The notes beneath the pieces are model-generated. The model made no database searches and had not been told where the DNA came from. It saw nothing but the letters and a program-made list of their open reading frames with translations. From assembly GCA_910574965.1 (NCBI GenBank), contig CAJTDB010000005.1, forward strand, positions 62,001 through 126,000: a DNA stretch of 64,000 nucleotides. The letters run 5' to 3'. The translations under genes were made by a program, and so were the position numbers. Source of the DNA: Lachnospiraceae bacterium (lineage in GTDB: Bacteria > Bacillota > Clostridia > Lachnospirales > Lachnospiraceae). Positions within the stretch are counted from its first letter, which is position 1. Every line of letters begins with the position of its first letter. Positions 23,457 through 32,091 of this stretch are shown here, piece by piece.

Positions 23457-25046
23457 CTATCTTTTTTCGTCTTCCTGCTCCAGAAGCCGGAGGGACAGTT
23501 CTAAATAAAACAATTCCTCCGGATCGGTCAGATCCGACTGCAGAAGCTCCCGGATTCGCTCAATCCGATAGAGGAACGTACTGCGGTGAACGAACATTTG
23601 TTTGGATGCCTGCGTTGCGCTTAGATGATGCTCCAGATAAACCTTTAAAGTGGCTACATACTCCGTGTGATTTTTTTCATCCGCTTCCCGTAGTTTTAGA
23701 AGCCCCTCATGGCAAAGCATGTCACCAGGCAGGCGGCGGGTAACCTGTTCGATCATATAAGGCAACACGATCTGGTTGAAATGATGGATCCAGAGGTAAG
23801 GTTTTCGGCGGCTGCCCACATCTAAAGCAGTCTTTGCCTGAACATACTGACGGCGCAGGTTCATATGTCCGCGGGACGAACGGCTGTAGCCGGCTTTTAG
23901 ATAACTGTCCCGAAGGAAATAAACCAGCTTGTCAGTGACGTCTTCTGCGCTGTTTCCAAGCCGGCTTAGATTAAAAAAGGTTACCAGTTCTTCCTGATAC
24001 AGAAAACTGATGGAGTCACGGAAATTTTTCCGGATGTATCGGCAGATGGCACTGGTGGACAGTTGTTTCTGGTTCAGGTAGGTAACCTGGAGGACCAGAC
24101 AGAGATAGCTGTGGTCCGCATCCCAGCCCAGGGATGATAGCTGACGGCTGACCAGCAGATAGTCTGCAGTCCGATCAGACAGAATCTTCAGAAAAATCTG
24201 TTCCAGGTCTCCGGCAGCAGAGTAGAAGTCCTCGTGCGCTAATAGGTATTCCAGGCGTCCTGCCAGCGCTTCTAAAAAACATACCATTCCGGCAGTGATG
24301 GGGGTCTGGCATTCGGTAAGCACCAGGCGGTGTGTTAGCTGTCCGTCTATATACAGATTTCGGTTCAGAGAGGGGAAGCCGCTGATGTAGGCAGGAAAGA
24401 GAGTAGTTTTGGCAGACTGGGACAGCGCCCGCCAGCCTTCATCCTGCAAAAGAGCATTCATGTATTCCATATTGACGCCATCCTCCAGGAAAAGCCTCGC
24501 CCTTTCTGGAAGCTTTGCCATGCCGGATTCTGCTATAAGGGTGAAATCAATGCCCATGACCATCAATGGATTGTCAAGAAATGCAGAAGTGACCTCCAGG
24601 ACCATGCCGATACCGGCGCTTTGCAGGATAAGTTCGTTTATCTGACGGTCCCACTGTTCGCAGAGATCAAAGACTTGCTGAAGATAATTCAGGAGCCTGA
24701 CACAGGTGTCTGCACAATCCTGGGAAATAGATACATAGGGACCAAAGAAAGTGCAGGGCGGAGGGTCTGCCGGAGCAGAAGCAGCGGATGAAGAGATGCA
24801 GAAAATCCGGAAGGTGTCTTCTGGCAGAAGGGAAAGATCGGTCTGTCCGGGTGGGATGATACAGAGGCGTTTTTGCTTTTGCCCTTTTGAAAATGCAGGA
24901 GACGGAAGGAAAGGAACAGACAGAGCAGAATCCTGACAGAACAAAAATGGGCGGAGATATCCGTCTAGTTCTGACAGGCCGCCATAGTTTAGGACTTTAT
25001 AATTTTTGCTGAGCTGCTCATACAGATAGGCAGATGATAGTTTCAA
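23457..25046 (-). CDS. PucR/CdaR-family transcriptional regulator
   Basis: The 529-residue protein has the layout of PucR-like regulators: a long N-terminal sensory region, a central GGDEF-like degenerate domain (about 270-410) and a C-terminal HTH_30 (about 470-520) with HHLSATQASKQMFVHRSTFLYRIERIRELL. It starts 14 bases after the corrinoid protein gene and is the last gene of a four-gene operon starting with the corrinoid activator. Regulators of this type respond to small-molecule substrates. Two paralogues lie at 30350 and 38114. Confidence 0.85.
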   Translation of the reverse strand: MKLSSAYLYEQLSKNYKVLNYGGLSELDGYLRPFLFCQDSALSVPFLPSPAFSKGQKQKRLCIIPPGQTDLSLLPEDTFRIFCISSSAASAPADPPPCTFFGPYVSISQDCADTCVRLLNYLQQVFDLCEQWDRQINELILQSAGIGMVLEVTSAFLDNPLMVMGIDFTLIAESGMAKLPERARLFLEDGVNMEYMNALLQDEGWRALSQSAKTTLFPAYISGFPSLNRNLYIDGQLTHRLVLTECQTPITAGMVCFLEALAGRLEYLLAHEDFYSAAGDLEQIFLKILSDRTADYLLVSRQLSSLGWDADHSYLCLVLQVTYLNQKQLSTSAICRYIRKNFRDSISFLYQEELVTFFNLSRLGNSAEDVTDKLVYFLRDSYLKAGYSRSSRGHMNLRRQYVQAKTALDVGSRRKPYLWIHHFNQIVLPYMIEQVTRRLPGDMLCHEGLLKLREADEKNHTEYVATLKVYLEHHLSATQASKQMFVHRSTFLYRIERIRELLQSDLTDPEELFYLELSLRLLEQEDEKR

Positions 25047-25060
25047 AGCGGTTCTCCCAT

Positions 25061-25696
25061 TTAGACGATAAATGTTTTAGCTACTTCGGCTGCTTCCACA
25101 CAGTTTTCCGTGTAGGCATCGGCGCCCATCTGTTCTGCAGCCTGCCTGGTCACGGCGCCGCCGCCGACCATGATCCGGTATCTTTTCTTAGGATCATTGC
25201 GCCGAAGGGCTTTGACCGTCTGCTCCATTTCCGGCAGTGTGGTACTTAACAGGGAGGAGATACATACAATGGAGACATCCGGCGTTTCGGCGACGGCTTT
25301 CAGAAATTTCTTCTCCGAAATGTCTACGCCCAGATCCACGACACGGAAACCTGCGCTGCGGAACATGATGGCAACCAGGTTTTTTCCCACGTCGTGAAGA
25401 TCGCCTTCTATGGTCCCTAAGATAATGGTTCCGATGTGTTTTTGGGCAAAAGGAAGCCTTCTCTTTTCAATCAGCTCAAAGCAGATGCGCACGCTTCGGG
25501 CAGCGGCTAGGATGCGCAGGATATCGGCCTCATCATTTTTGTAACGTTCACCTACACTGCGCATGGCAGGCATCATGGCATCATCCACAATGAAAAGAGG
25601 GTCAATCCGGCTGTCCAGAGCAGTGCAGGCCAACCGTTCTGCTTCATTTGGATGCCCTCTTTCAATGGCTTGACGCAGTTTTTCAAGTAACTCCAT
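25061..25696 (-). CDS. Corrinoid (B12-binding) protein, divergent paralogue
   Basis: The 211-residue protein has the two domains of methyltransferase corrinoid subunits: a helical cap (about 1-85) and a Rossmann-type B12 domain (about 88-210). D99-x-H101-x-x-G104 in EGDLHDVGKN supplies the lower cobalt ligand, and VVDLGVD and SSLLSTTLPEM follow. The helical cap differs from the two other copies in this window: the FVPEMLVAARAM motif over the corrin ring is replaced by DILRILAAARSV. It is encoded between DUF2284 and PucR genes, so it may be a substrate-specific or accessory carrier. Confidence 0.88.
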   Translation of the reverse strand: MELLEKLRQAIERGHPNEAERLACTALDSRIDPLFIVDDAMMPAMRSVGERYKNDEADILRILAAARSVRICFELIEKRRLPFAQKHIGTIILGTIEGDLHDVGKNLVAIMFRSAGFRVVDLGVDISEKKFLKAVAETPDVSIVCISSLLSTTLPEMEQTVKALRRNDPKKRYRIMVGGGAVTRQAAEQMGADAYTENCVEAAEVAKTFIV

Positions 25697-25730
25697 GTTG
25701 TACTCCTGTAAGCGTGCTGCATCTGCCTAT

Positions 25731-26270
25731 TTATCCCAGCAGATAGCAACTAGTATAGGTGATCGTGCAGGGGCCATAGTAATACGTTACGCCATTGGCC
25801 TGACAGATCTGTGTGACAACCATGCCATAGGCTTCCATGGAAGAAAAAGCCTCCTTTGGAAAACGGCAGGGCTCGTCCGGGTAGGTGCATTTCTGACATT
25901 TGGTGCAGCACCCGGCGCCGATGGCGAGCATATCCGGATATTGTTTCCGGAGGATCTGCTCAAATGCGTAAAAATTTTTTTTATGCAGCGATTCGGTTTC
26001 CATCATCGTTTCTCCGTCCAGATCATCTTCTAACTGTCCAGTGGTCTGTACAAGGATACCGTACCGATAGGCGGCAATTTTTTGCCGGCATTCTTCCAGA
26101 GAACCGCAGCCCGGCGGGCAGCTCCAGCATCTGTCGTACATATGGCAGGTATTGGCTTCGCACATTTGCCTCACTTCCGGGCGCAGCTCAATGGTGCTGC
26201 AGTTTAGCGGAGCAGCCTGGGAAAATCCCTGCTTGATTGCCAGTTCGATGATAGTTGTTATATCTGTCAT
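25731..26270 (-). CDS. DUF2284 cysteine-rich metal-binding protein
   Basis: The 179-residue protein has the DUF2284 pattern with two Cys clusters: CHMYDRCWSCPPGCGSLEEC (about residues 42-61) and CCTKCQKCTYPDEPCRFP (about 118-136). This suggests iron-sulfur or zinc binding. The family is frequent next to corrinoid methyltransferase and activation genes in anaerobes, and may help electron delivery. It lies 17 bases after the activator gene. Its biochemical role has not been settled as far as I know. Confidence 0.82.
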   Translation of the reverse strand: MTDITTIIELAIKQGFSQAAPLNCSTIELRPEVRQMCEANTCHMYDRCWSCPPGCGSLEECRQKIAAYRYGILVQTTGQLEDDLDGETMMETESLHKKNFYAFEQILRKQYPDMLAIGAGCCTKCQKCTYPDEPCRFPKEAFSSMEAYGMVVTQICQANGVTYYYGPCTITYTSCYLLG

Positions 26271-26287
26271 AAGGATACCTCTTCCTT

Positions 26288-28015
26288 TTAGGAAAGTGGA
26301 AATTCCAGTTCATCCACAAAGCAGTCCTGAAATTCCGCAAGAGCGGCCAGTTCCACAAATTCAACATGTTTGGTCAGTGCATCGGTCCGTTTCCGCTCCT
26401 CTGCATTTAAAAGGGCAATTTTGGCACCTTCGCCTGCTGCATTTCCGACCGGTTTGATTCGACCGGTGAGAGAGCGGGGAATTAGGCCGATAGTGCCTGC
26501 GCTGATCGGGTCCATATAATTCCCGAAAGCTCCGGCGATGTACAGGCAGGCAATATCCCCTTCCGTTACGGAGAGCGTTTGCATAAGGATTCGGATACCG
26601 GCAGCGATGGCAGCCTTGGCAAGCTGTACTTCCCGGATGTCCTTCTGAGTCAAATAGACACCTCGCTCATTTCCGGATGCTTCCGGAGGCACCAGCATAA
26701 AACGTTTCGGATCATCCTGTCCGCTTTCAAGGCTTCCGTTTTCGTCCATAAAGCCATGAAGAAGAAGCTGAGCCGTCAGGTCTAAAAGGCCGGAGCCGCA
26801 GAGTCCTACGGCTGGCCGATTGCCGATGGTTGTATAGTGCCAGGTCCCGTTTTCATAGGAAACATGGTCCACTGCACCTTCCGTTCCTCGCATACCGCAT
26901 TCGATTTTTGCGCCCTCAAAAGCGGGGCCGGCTGCGGTGGAGCAGGTGACAAGACGTTCCCGGTTGCCGAGGATCATTTCTCCATTGGTTCCGATATCCA
27001 GAAGAAGTGTGATTTCTTCCTTCAGATCCGGACGGATGGCCAGCAGACAGCCGCTCGTATCCGCGCCCACATATCCCGCAATGTTCGGGAGCATGAAAAG
27101 CTGTCCTTTTGGATGGACGGAAAGGCCGTACTGCGCCGCACGGAAAGTCATGGACTGACTGATAGCGGGCGTATAGGGGGCATGGACCAGGGAAGCGGGA
27201 GAGATTCCAAGAAACAGGTGATGCATACAGGTATTTCCGACGACGCATACCTGAAGGATGTCCCTTCGATCTCTGTCTGCCTGTTCGGCAAGACATCCGA
27301 TCATGTCATTTATTTCTCTTTGAATGCACTCGCTTAGTTCTTTTGTACCATGAGCAAGGGCATAGTCTGATCGCATGATGACATCTGCGCCGTACTGTGC
27401 CTGAGGGTTCATACGGCTTTCCACGGCCAGCACCTGTCCGTTCTCGGCATCCAGAAGATAACCGGCCAGCGTGGTTGTTCCGATATCGAAGGCGGCAAAA
27501 CAGAGGTTTCCTTTTTCGGACCGAAGATCCAGGATCTCCTGGTCGGTATGCAGGACGTACCAGCTTCCGCCTTTCTGGCAGCGTTCATATAAAGAGGATG
27601 CCAGTTTGGGGTCCGGCAGAAAGTGTTCTGCCTCCGGCACGCCTGCATCGAAGAGGGATTTTAGCATCCGCTCCCAGTCCGACCGCTTGTCTCCGGGCAC
27701 AGTCTTTTCCAACCGGACAGCATGTACGGCGATTCCCGGACGAAATGCCACCGGACGGGAAAAGCCTTCTGTCAGTATAACGGCATCTTCCAGAGCAGAG
27801 GCGGCTGTTGTATCCACTTTTAGATCCTCACAGATCTTGGTCCTGCACGCCTTCACGGTCTGTCCGTTTACGATTACCCGGCATTTTCCGCAGGTTCCCG
27901 CGCCCCCGCAGGGTGCATCCGGCAAAAGGCCGGCCAGCCGTTCCGCTTCTAAGATTGTAGTTCCTTCTGCTACTTCAACCTGTTTTTTTTCCCTTGTAAA
28001 TAATACCCGATACAA
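26288..28015 (-). CDS. Reductive activator of corrinoid proteins (RACo-like, ferredoxin plus ASKHA)
   Basis: The 575-residue protein has an N-terminal 2Fe-2S ferredoxin domain (C36, C42, C45 and C57 in PCGGAGTCGKC and KACR), a linker and a C-terminal ASKHA ATPase domain from about residue 170 (FDIGTTTLAGYLLD, LLLDIGTNGEMILG, GLCGSGLLD, AGAFGNYMDP, VGNAAGEGAKIALL). These proteins use ATP to push an electron uphill onto Co(II) of inactive corrinoid proteins, returning Co(I). It begins an operon with DUF2284, a corrinoid protein and a PucR regulator, behind a TTGAAA / TATAAT promoter. Confidence 0.92.
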   Translation of the reverse strand: MYRVLFTREKKQVEVAEGTTILEAERLAGLLPDAPCGGAGTCGKCRVIVNGQTVKACRTKICEDLKVDTTAASALEDAVILTEGFSRPVAFRPGIAVHAVRLEKTVPGDKRSDWERMLKSLFDAGVPEAEHFLPDPKLASSLYERCQKGGSWYVLHTDQEILDLRSEKGNLCFAAFDIGTTTLAGYLLDAENGQVLAVESRMNPQAQYGADVIMRSDYALAHGTKELSECIQREINDMIGCLAEQADRDRRDILQVCVVGNTCMHHLFLGISPASLVHAPYTPAISQSMTFRAAQYGLSVHPKGQLFMLPNIAGYVGADTSGCLLAIRPDLKEEITLLLDIGTNGEMILGNRERLVTCSTAAGPAFEGAKIECGMRGTEGAVDHVSYENGTWHYTTIGNRPAVGLCGSGLLDLTAQLLLHGFMDENGSLESGQDDPKRFMLVPPEASGNERGVYLTQKDIREVQLAKAAIAAGIRILMQTLSVTEGDIACLYIAGAFGNYMDPISAGTIGLIPRSLTGRIKPVGNAAGEGAKIALLNAEERKRTDALTKHVEFVELAALAEFQDCFVDELEFPLS

Positions 28016-28092
28016 TATATATCCCTCCCCATACGGTGCTCTTGTGTGCCTGCTGTCCGGTCTGAAATTCTGTTCTGCTTTGTAATGCTCTT

Positions 28093-28121
28093 ATTATACT
28101 GGAAAGAAAGAAGCATTTCAA
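28093..28121 (-). promoter_or_regulatory. Promoter of the activator operon
   Basis: On the minus strand TTGAAA (28116-28121) and TATAAT (28093-28098) are 17 bases apart, about 80 bases upstream of the activator start. Confidence 0.65.
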
Positions 28122-28162
28122 GCAGTCAGAGAAGATCGGACGGGAAATGCACAGAGAGAAAA

Positions 28163-28208
28163 GAGCCATTCGGGAGCAGAGGAGGAATGTTCTGCCCTGG
28201 AATGGCTC
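28163..28208 (-). terminator. Terminator after the corrinoid gene
   Basis: GAGCCATTC and GAATGGCTC pair with an extended internal GCAGA / TCTGC stem. On the minus strand a TTTTCTC tract follows. It separates the methyltransferase-corrinoid unit from the activator operon. Confidence 0.75.
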
Positions 28209-28255
28209 CTGTCTTGTGTAAAATGTCACAGAAAGATCTCAGTGCAGCTTTTTTT

Positions 28256-28894
28256 TTATACGGCAGCCAGTTTCTTGGCCAGCATGGCTGCGCTGGCTGC
28301 ATCTTCTGAATAGCCGTCTGCTCCGATCTCGTCTGCAAAGCTCTGGGTAATCGGCGCGCCTCCGACCATAACTTTGACGCTGCTTCGGAAGTCTGCTGCG
28401 TTCAGTGCTGCCACAGTATCCTTCAGCGCCGGCATGGTTGTTGTCAGAAGCGCGGACAGACAGATAATCTTCGTGTCCGGATTGGTTCTGTAGGCTTCGA
28501 TGACTTTTTCTGCGGCCACATCGACACCTAAATCTAAGACTTCAAAGCCTGCACTTTCGATCATCATCGCTACCAGATTCTTGCCGATGTCATGCAGATC
28601 GCCTGCGACAGTGGCAATGATAACTTTGCCTTGCGCACCCGTGGAACCCGTTGCCAGGTGAGGCTTTAATACTTCTACACCCTTTTTCATTGCTCTTGCT
28701 GCTACCAGCATCTCAGGAACGAAGATCTCTCCGTTTTTAAATTTCTCACCTACAACGGACATGGTGTCGATCATGCCTTCATTTAAGATCTGCATGGGAT
28801 CGCATCCGTCGTCCAATGCTGCCTGTACGGCAGCGCCCACTAGTTTTGCTTTGCCTTTTTCTACCAATTCAGCTACTTCTGTAATTTTTGACAT
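28256..28894 (-). CDS. Methyltransferase corrinoid protein (MtvC/MtaC-like)
   Basis: The 212-residue protein has the helical cap (about 1-85, with EIFVPEMLVAARAMKKGVEVL) and the B12 domain (about 88-210) with D99-x-H101-x-x-G104 in AGDLHDIGKN, then DLGVD and SALLTTTMPALKD. It carries a methyl group between the substrate methyltransferase and the methyl-THF methyltransferase. It is downstream of the URO-D methyltransferase gene in the same direction, and the 250-base gap contains two tandem copies of the RNA element. It is nearly a twin of the protein at 40759. Confidence 0.92.
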   Translation of the reverse strand: MSKITEVAELVEKGKAKLVGAAVQAALDDGCDPMQILNEGMIDTMSVVGEKFKNGEIFVPEMLVAARAMKKGVEVLKPHLATGSTGAQGKVIIATVAGDLHDIGKNLVAMMIESAGFEVLDLGVDVAAEKVIEAYRTNPDTKIICLSALLTTTMPALKDTVAALNAADFRSSVKVMVGGAPITQSFADEIGADGYSEDAASAAMLAKKLAAV

Positions 28895-28912
28895 GATGAT
28901 GGGGCCTCCTAT

Positions 28913-29014
28913 TTAAGTTCCGCATCTGTCCGGACAATCCCTGGTGTCTGGAAGAATTTCCCGCCGCATTCGCGTCAGGAAATCCTTCCGGGCTTATCCG
29001 GCCAGATGCTGATG
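28913..29014 (-). ncRNA. 5'-UTR RNA element, tandem copy proximal to the corrinoid gene
   Basis: The minus strand folds into a long hairpin: an outer stem pairs 28922-28941 with 28990-29009 (GCATCTG / CAGATGC plus CCGG pairs) and an inner stem pairs 28950-28961 with 28978-28989 over 11 of 12 positions. The loop CTGACGCGAATGCGGCGG is conserved. It ends with GCGGAACTTAAATAGGAGG, placing the Shine-Dalgarno directly behind the hairpin. It is 102 bases long and repeats immediately upstream. Confidence 0.7.
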
Positions 29015-29115
29015 TTAAGTTCCGCATCTGTCCGGACAATCCCTGGTGTCTGGAAGAATTTCCCGCCGTATTCGCGTCAGGAAATCCTTCCGGGCTTATC
29101 CGGCCAGATGCTGAT
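29015..29115 (-). ncRNA. 5'-UTR RNA element, tandem copy distal
   Basis: This is a duplicate of the neighbouring element with an exact 102-base period and one substitution (29069 T versus 28967 C on the plus strand). It ends with GCGGAACTTAACATCAG, so it lacks a Shine-Dalgarno. The pair forms two successive hairpins in the leader of the corrinoid gene, a layout seen with tandem riboswitches. Confidence 0.7.
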
Positions 29116-29147
29116 TGTCTGCTATATTTTTTACGAAAGCGGTCTTT

Positions 29148-30182
29148 TTAGAAGAGAACTTGCCATGGAAGGCGGGTGGATTCTTCTGCTTTTATGCCGT
29201 ACTGCTCTTCGTTTAGTTTGTCAATGGCATTGGCCAGGGACATATAAACGCCTGGATATACGGAGCCGGGACCGCCCTGTGCGATACAGGGAATAAAATA
29301 TTTATTGCCGCATTCTTTGCAGATCCGGCGGACGACCGATTCACAGTTCTCGTCGGTCCAGCCCTCAAAGTCTACTGCCCGATTCTCAATACCGCCCATG
29401 AAACTGATCTTTCCGCCGTATTTGCGAATCAGTTCCGGGATGTTGTTGGTTGCCATGCAGCCCTGCCATACATCGATGCCCATCTCAATCATGGACGGCA
29501 CCAGTGTGGCTGCATAGCTGTCGGAGTGATGGATCACCAGCTCGACGCCGTGACCGTGATAATATCCGTAGATTTCTTTGTAAGGCTCTAGCAGGAACTC
29601 ATCAAACATAGCCGGACTCATGAAAGTACTGTCCAGTCCGCCCCAGTCGTCGTGGTGGAACAGTGCATCCGGGTGCAGATTGGAGCAGATGCCTTCTGCC
29701 AGCTCCAGTTCCCACTCGGTCAGGTATTTGATTAGGTCGTGCATTTCATCTTCATCAGTGATGTAATACATGAGCGCATTGGTGATCTCACAGAGGTGAT
29801 GGGTCTGCTCGAACAGTCCTGGTGCTACGAATGCGGCTTTGAACGCCTGATCTCCGTCAACAGCGTCATACTGCGCTTTTACCATATCCCACTGATCCTG
29901 GGTAAATTTCAGAGAAGGAGCGTGAACATAATCTCTCCAGTTCTCAATGTCCTGAACGACGATTTTATCCGGTGTATGTACTGGAAATGCGCCCGGAACT
30001 CCTTTGGGGAATGTATTCGTCACACCCCAGGCATTTTTAATATTCTCCTGTCCCGGCTGCAGGAGAGGGCTTGCGAACATGAATGGGTGAAACATCAGAT
30101 ACACCGCTTCGTACTGATTTACGAACCGGTCCGGATTGCCTCCCCGAATCACCTCAAGCATGTTCTGTTTTGGTGTCAACAT
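29148..30182 (-). CDS. URO-D-family corrinoid methyltransferase
   Basis: The 344-residue protein belongs to the uroporphyrinogen-decarboxylase-like methyltransferases (MtaA/MtvB type). HHDDWG (176-181), HHSDS (218-222) and FIPCIAQGGPG (C299) occupy the metal-site positions; the classical H-x-C has become H-H-x-D-S. True UroD enzymes lack the paired corrinoid gene and these motifs. Moorella vanillate methyltransferase MtvB is in this family, so removal of a methyl group from a methoxy or similar compound is likely. The corrinoid gene follows in the same transcript. Confidence 0.87.
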   Translation of the reverse strand: MLTPKQNMLEVIRGGNPDRFVNQYEAVYLMFHPFMFASPLLQPGQENIKNAWGVTNTFPKGVPGAFPVHTPDKIVVQDIENWRDYVHAPSLKFTQDQWDMVKAQYDAVDGDQAFKAAFVAPGLFEQTHHLCEITNALMYYITDEDEMHDLIKYLTEWELELAEGICSNLHPDALFHHDDWGGLDSTFMSPAMFDEFLLEPYKEIYGYYHGHGVELVIHHSDSYAATLVPSMIEMGIDVWQGCMATNNIPELIRKYGGKISFMGGIENRAVDFEGWTDENCESVVRRICKECGNKYFIPCIAQGGPGSVYPGVYMSLANAIDKLNEEQYGIKAEESTRLPWQVLF

Positions 30183-30349
30183 AATAATACCGCCTCCTCA
30201 CTGATCTGTTTGGCTTTCCGGTCAAAGTGCTGTCTAACCGGATGAAAATGATAATTTTATTGTATCATCTGCCGGTGCTTTTAAGAAGTGTCAAATTCTA
30301 GGAATCTGCAAAGGATAATTTGGACAAATTGTACAGATGCAAATCACCA

Positions 30350-31891
30350 TCAGACAATCCGCTGTTCCAGTATCTGAAAGGAAAGCTGCAGGATAAGCCG
30401 TTCACGGGGATCTTCATAGTCAATGTCTGCCAGCTTCTGTATTCGTTCCAGCCGGTAAAACAGGGTGCTCCGATGGATGAACAAAGTTTTGGATGTCTGC
30501 AGAACATTTCGTTCCAGATCCAGATAGACTTTTAAGGTATGATAAAGTTCGGTTTTGTTTTTTTCGTCATATTGTCGGAGGATCAGAAGTTTGTTGGAGC
30601 AGAGGAGTTCCGGGGACAGATGTTCGCCTCCCTGCCCCAGCAGATATTCCAATATATAGTCATCGAAACGGCAGCACCAGTTCATGCTGCCGCTTTTCTT
30701 GCCCAGTTCCAGGGCCATGCGGGCCTGATAATAACCCTGGGAGAGCTGAAGGAAATCATAGATCTCTGAGCTTGCGCCCATTTTCAGAAGACCTTCTCTC
30801 AGTAAAATTGCAAGGCTGCTGAGCACGTCGGAGATTCGGGTATGGGAATAGGTCAGATTGACCAGTACCGTAATTCCGTTGCTGTGCATAAATGCATGTC
30901 CTTCAGGGATCTGAGTTTCGATATGTCCAAGGGTGGCGGCGGAAGACAGCATACGGATGTTCTGACGTCCGGTTTCCAGACGCAGGCAGAGATAGTGGTC
31001 ATCCTGCTTCCAGTCCAGAAACTGCAGCATTTTCATGACAATAGATTGATCCTGGATATTTCCGTCCAGATATTCACGGAAAAATTGTTCAATGTCATTT
31101 CCCATATTCGAATAAAACAAACTGTTGTTCTGTATGGCCTGAAGGATTAGCTTCGCCAGGTGGGTAATCAAAAGGAACTGTCCCGGCAGAATGGGCGTCT
31201 CTAGTTCATCCACGCAGATTCGCCCTTCGTAGCGGCCGTTGTTCCAGAGATTCATGTAAAGAATCGGATAGCCCCGCTGTTCAGCAGAATAGACACGGGC
31301 TTCCGTAGTAGTTAAGGTACTCAAATACTCTGGGTCTACCTTAAAATCATGGATCAGGCTTAAGGGGACGATGTTCCATCCGGTTCTGGCGTCCTTGTCC
31401 CAAACGAGCATATTCGGCGCCCGGTGGGGGCAGGAGAGGATATAGAAATTCGTATCATGGATGAAAATGGGATTCTGAAAAACTTTCAGGCTGGCTTCAA
31501 GCATGGCATCTAGGGGATGGGGGCTTTTCATGGCGGCATATAATTCCTGATTCCACTTGGCATACCGTTCGAACGTATCCTGAGCCAGATTGAAAAGTTC
31601 CGGGATGGAAGCTTCGTCCTCAATGACTAACAAAGAGCAGCCGCAGGGAATGCTGTCCGCGGAAAGTTTGCCGGCAACGAGAAAGGAAAGGCCCTGCAGA
31701 CCGGCGGGCAGACTGTCTAATTCCTCTGCATAGAGCAGATAAATATAGGAAGGGCGCAGTGTCAGACCCTTTTGATAAAAGCGGACCGCTTCCAGCCGGG
31801 CCGGGTCTTCTCCGGCAAATAAGGTGACATGCTTATAGGCACTGCAGAATGTATCGTTTAAAAGCTTCATATTTAGTAAAAAGGATTCCAT
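30350..31891 (-). CDS. PucR/CdaR-family transcriptional regulator
   Basis: The 513-residue protein shows the same layout as its paralogues: variable N-terminal sensor, middle degenerate domain and C-terminal HTH_30 (YLDLERNVLQTSKTLFIHRSTLFYRLERIQKL). It is transcribed toward the URO-D methyltransferase gene and divergent from the transporter gene at 32092. A perfect 17-base palindrome (32000-32016) in the divergent region is a candidate binding site. It probably controls both the transporter and methyltransferase genes. Confidence 0.85.
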   Translation of the reverse strand: MESFLLNMKLLNDTFCSAYKHVTLFAGEDPARLEAVRFYQKGLTLRPSYIYLLYAEELDSLPAGLQGLSFLVAGKLSADSIPCGCSLLVIEDEASIPELFNLAQDTFERYAKWNQELYAAMKSPHPLDAMLEASLKVFQNPIFIHDTNFYILSCPHRAPNMLVWDKDARTGWNIVPLSLIHDFKVDPEYLSTLTTTEARVYSAEQRGYPILYMNLWNNGRYEGRICVDELETPILPGQFLLITHLAKLILQAIQNNSLFYSNMGNDIEQFFREYLDGNIQDQSIVMKMLQFLDWKQDDHYLCLRLETGRQNIRMLSSAATLGHIETQIPEGHAFMHSNGITVLVNLTYSHTRISDVLSSLAILLREGLLKMGASSEIYDFLQLSQGYYQARMALELGKKSGSMNWCCRFDDYILEYLLGQGGEHLSPELLCSNKLLILRQYDEKNKTELYHTLKVYLDLERNVLQTSKTLFIHRSTLFYRLERIQKLADIDYEDPRERLILQLSFQILEQRIV

Positions 31892-31999
31892 TTACATGTT
31901 TCCTCCGATGTTTTTTTGTCATTATATCACAAATGCATATGTTTGTGAATATTGCTGAATCCATTGAGACAAAAAGTAGGAATGTAGTAAAAAATTATG

Positions 32000-32016
32000 A
32001 ATCCGACTGTCGGATT
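32000..32016. promoter_or_regulatory. Perfect palindrome, candidate PucR operator
   Basis: AATCCGAC-T-GTCGGATT is a perfect 8-bp dyad in the transporter leader, between the divergent regulator and transporter genes. Confidence 0.5.
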
Positions 32017-32091
32017 TACGGATGGGATTGTAAATTATATACTGAATATATCTTGAAGTACACTCTAAAAAAGAAGGGGGTTAATGTGCAA

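Noticed and set aside
28913-29115. Possible CRISPR or minisatellite because of tandem repetition
   Set aside because: There are only two units, without spacers, and each forms a self-contained hairpin attached to a ribosome site. No cas genes are seen.
29148-30182. Genuine uroporphyrinogen decarboxylase of haem synthesis
   Set aside because: Its pairing with a corrinoid protein gene, the HHxDS and FIPC motifs and the activator genes nearby point to a methyltransferase of the same fold.
30183-30349. Sigma-54 promoter before the URO-D methyltransferase gene
   Set aside because: No GG-N10-GC pair with proper flanks; a TTGACA is present at about 30289-30294 but without a well-spaced -10.
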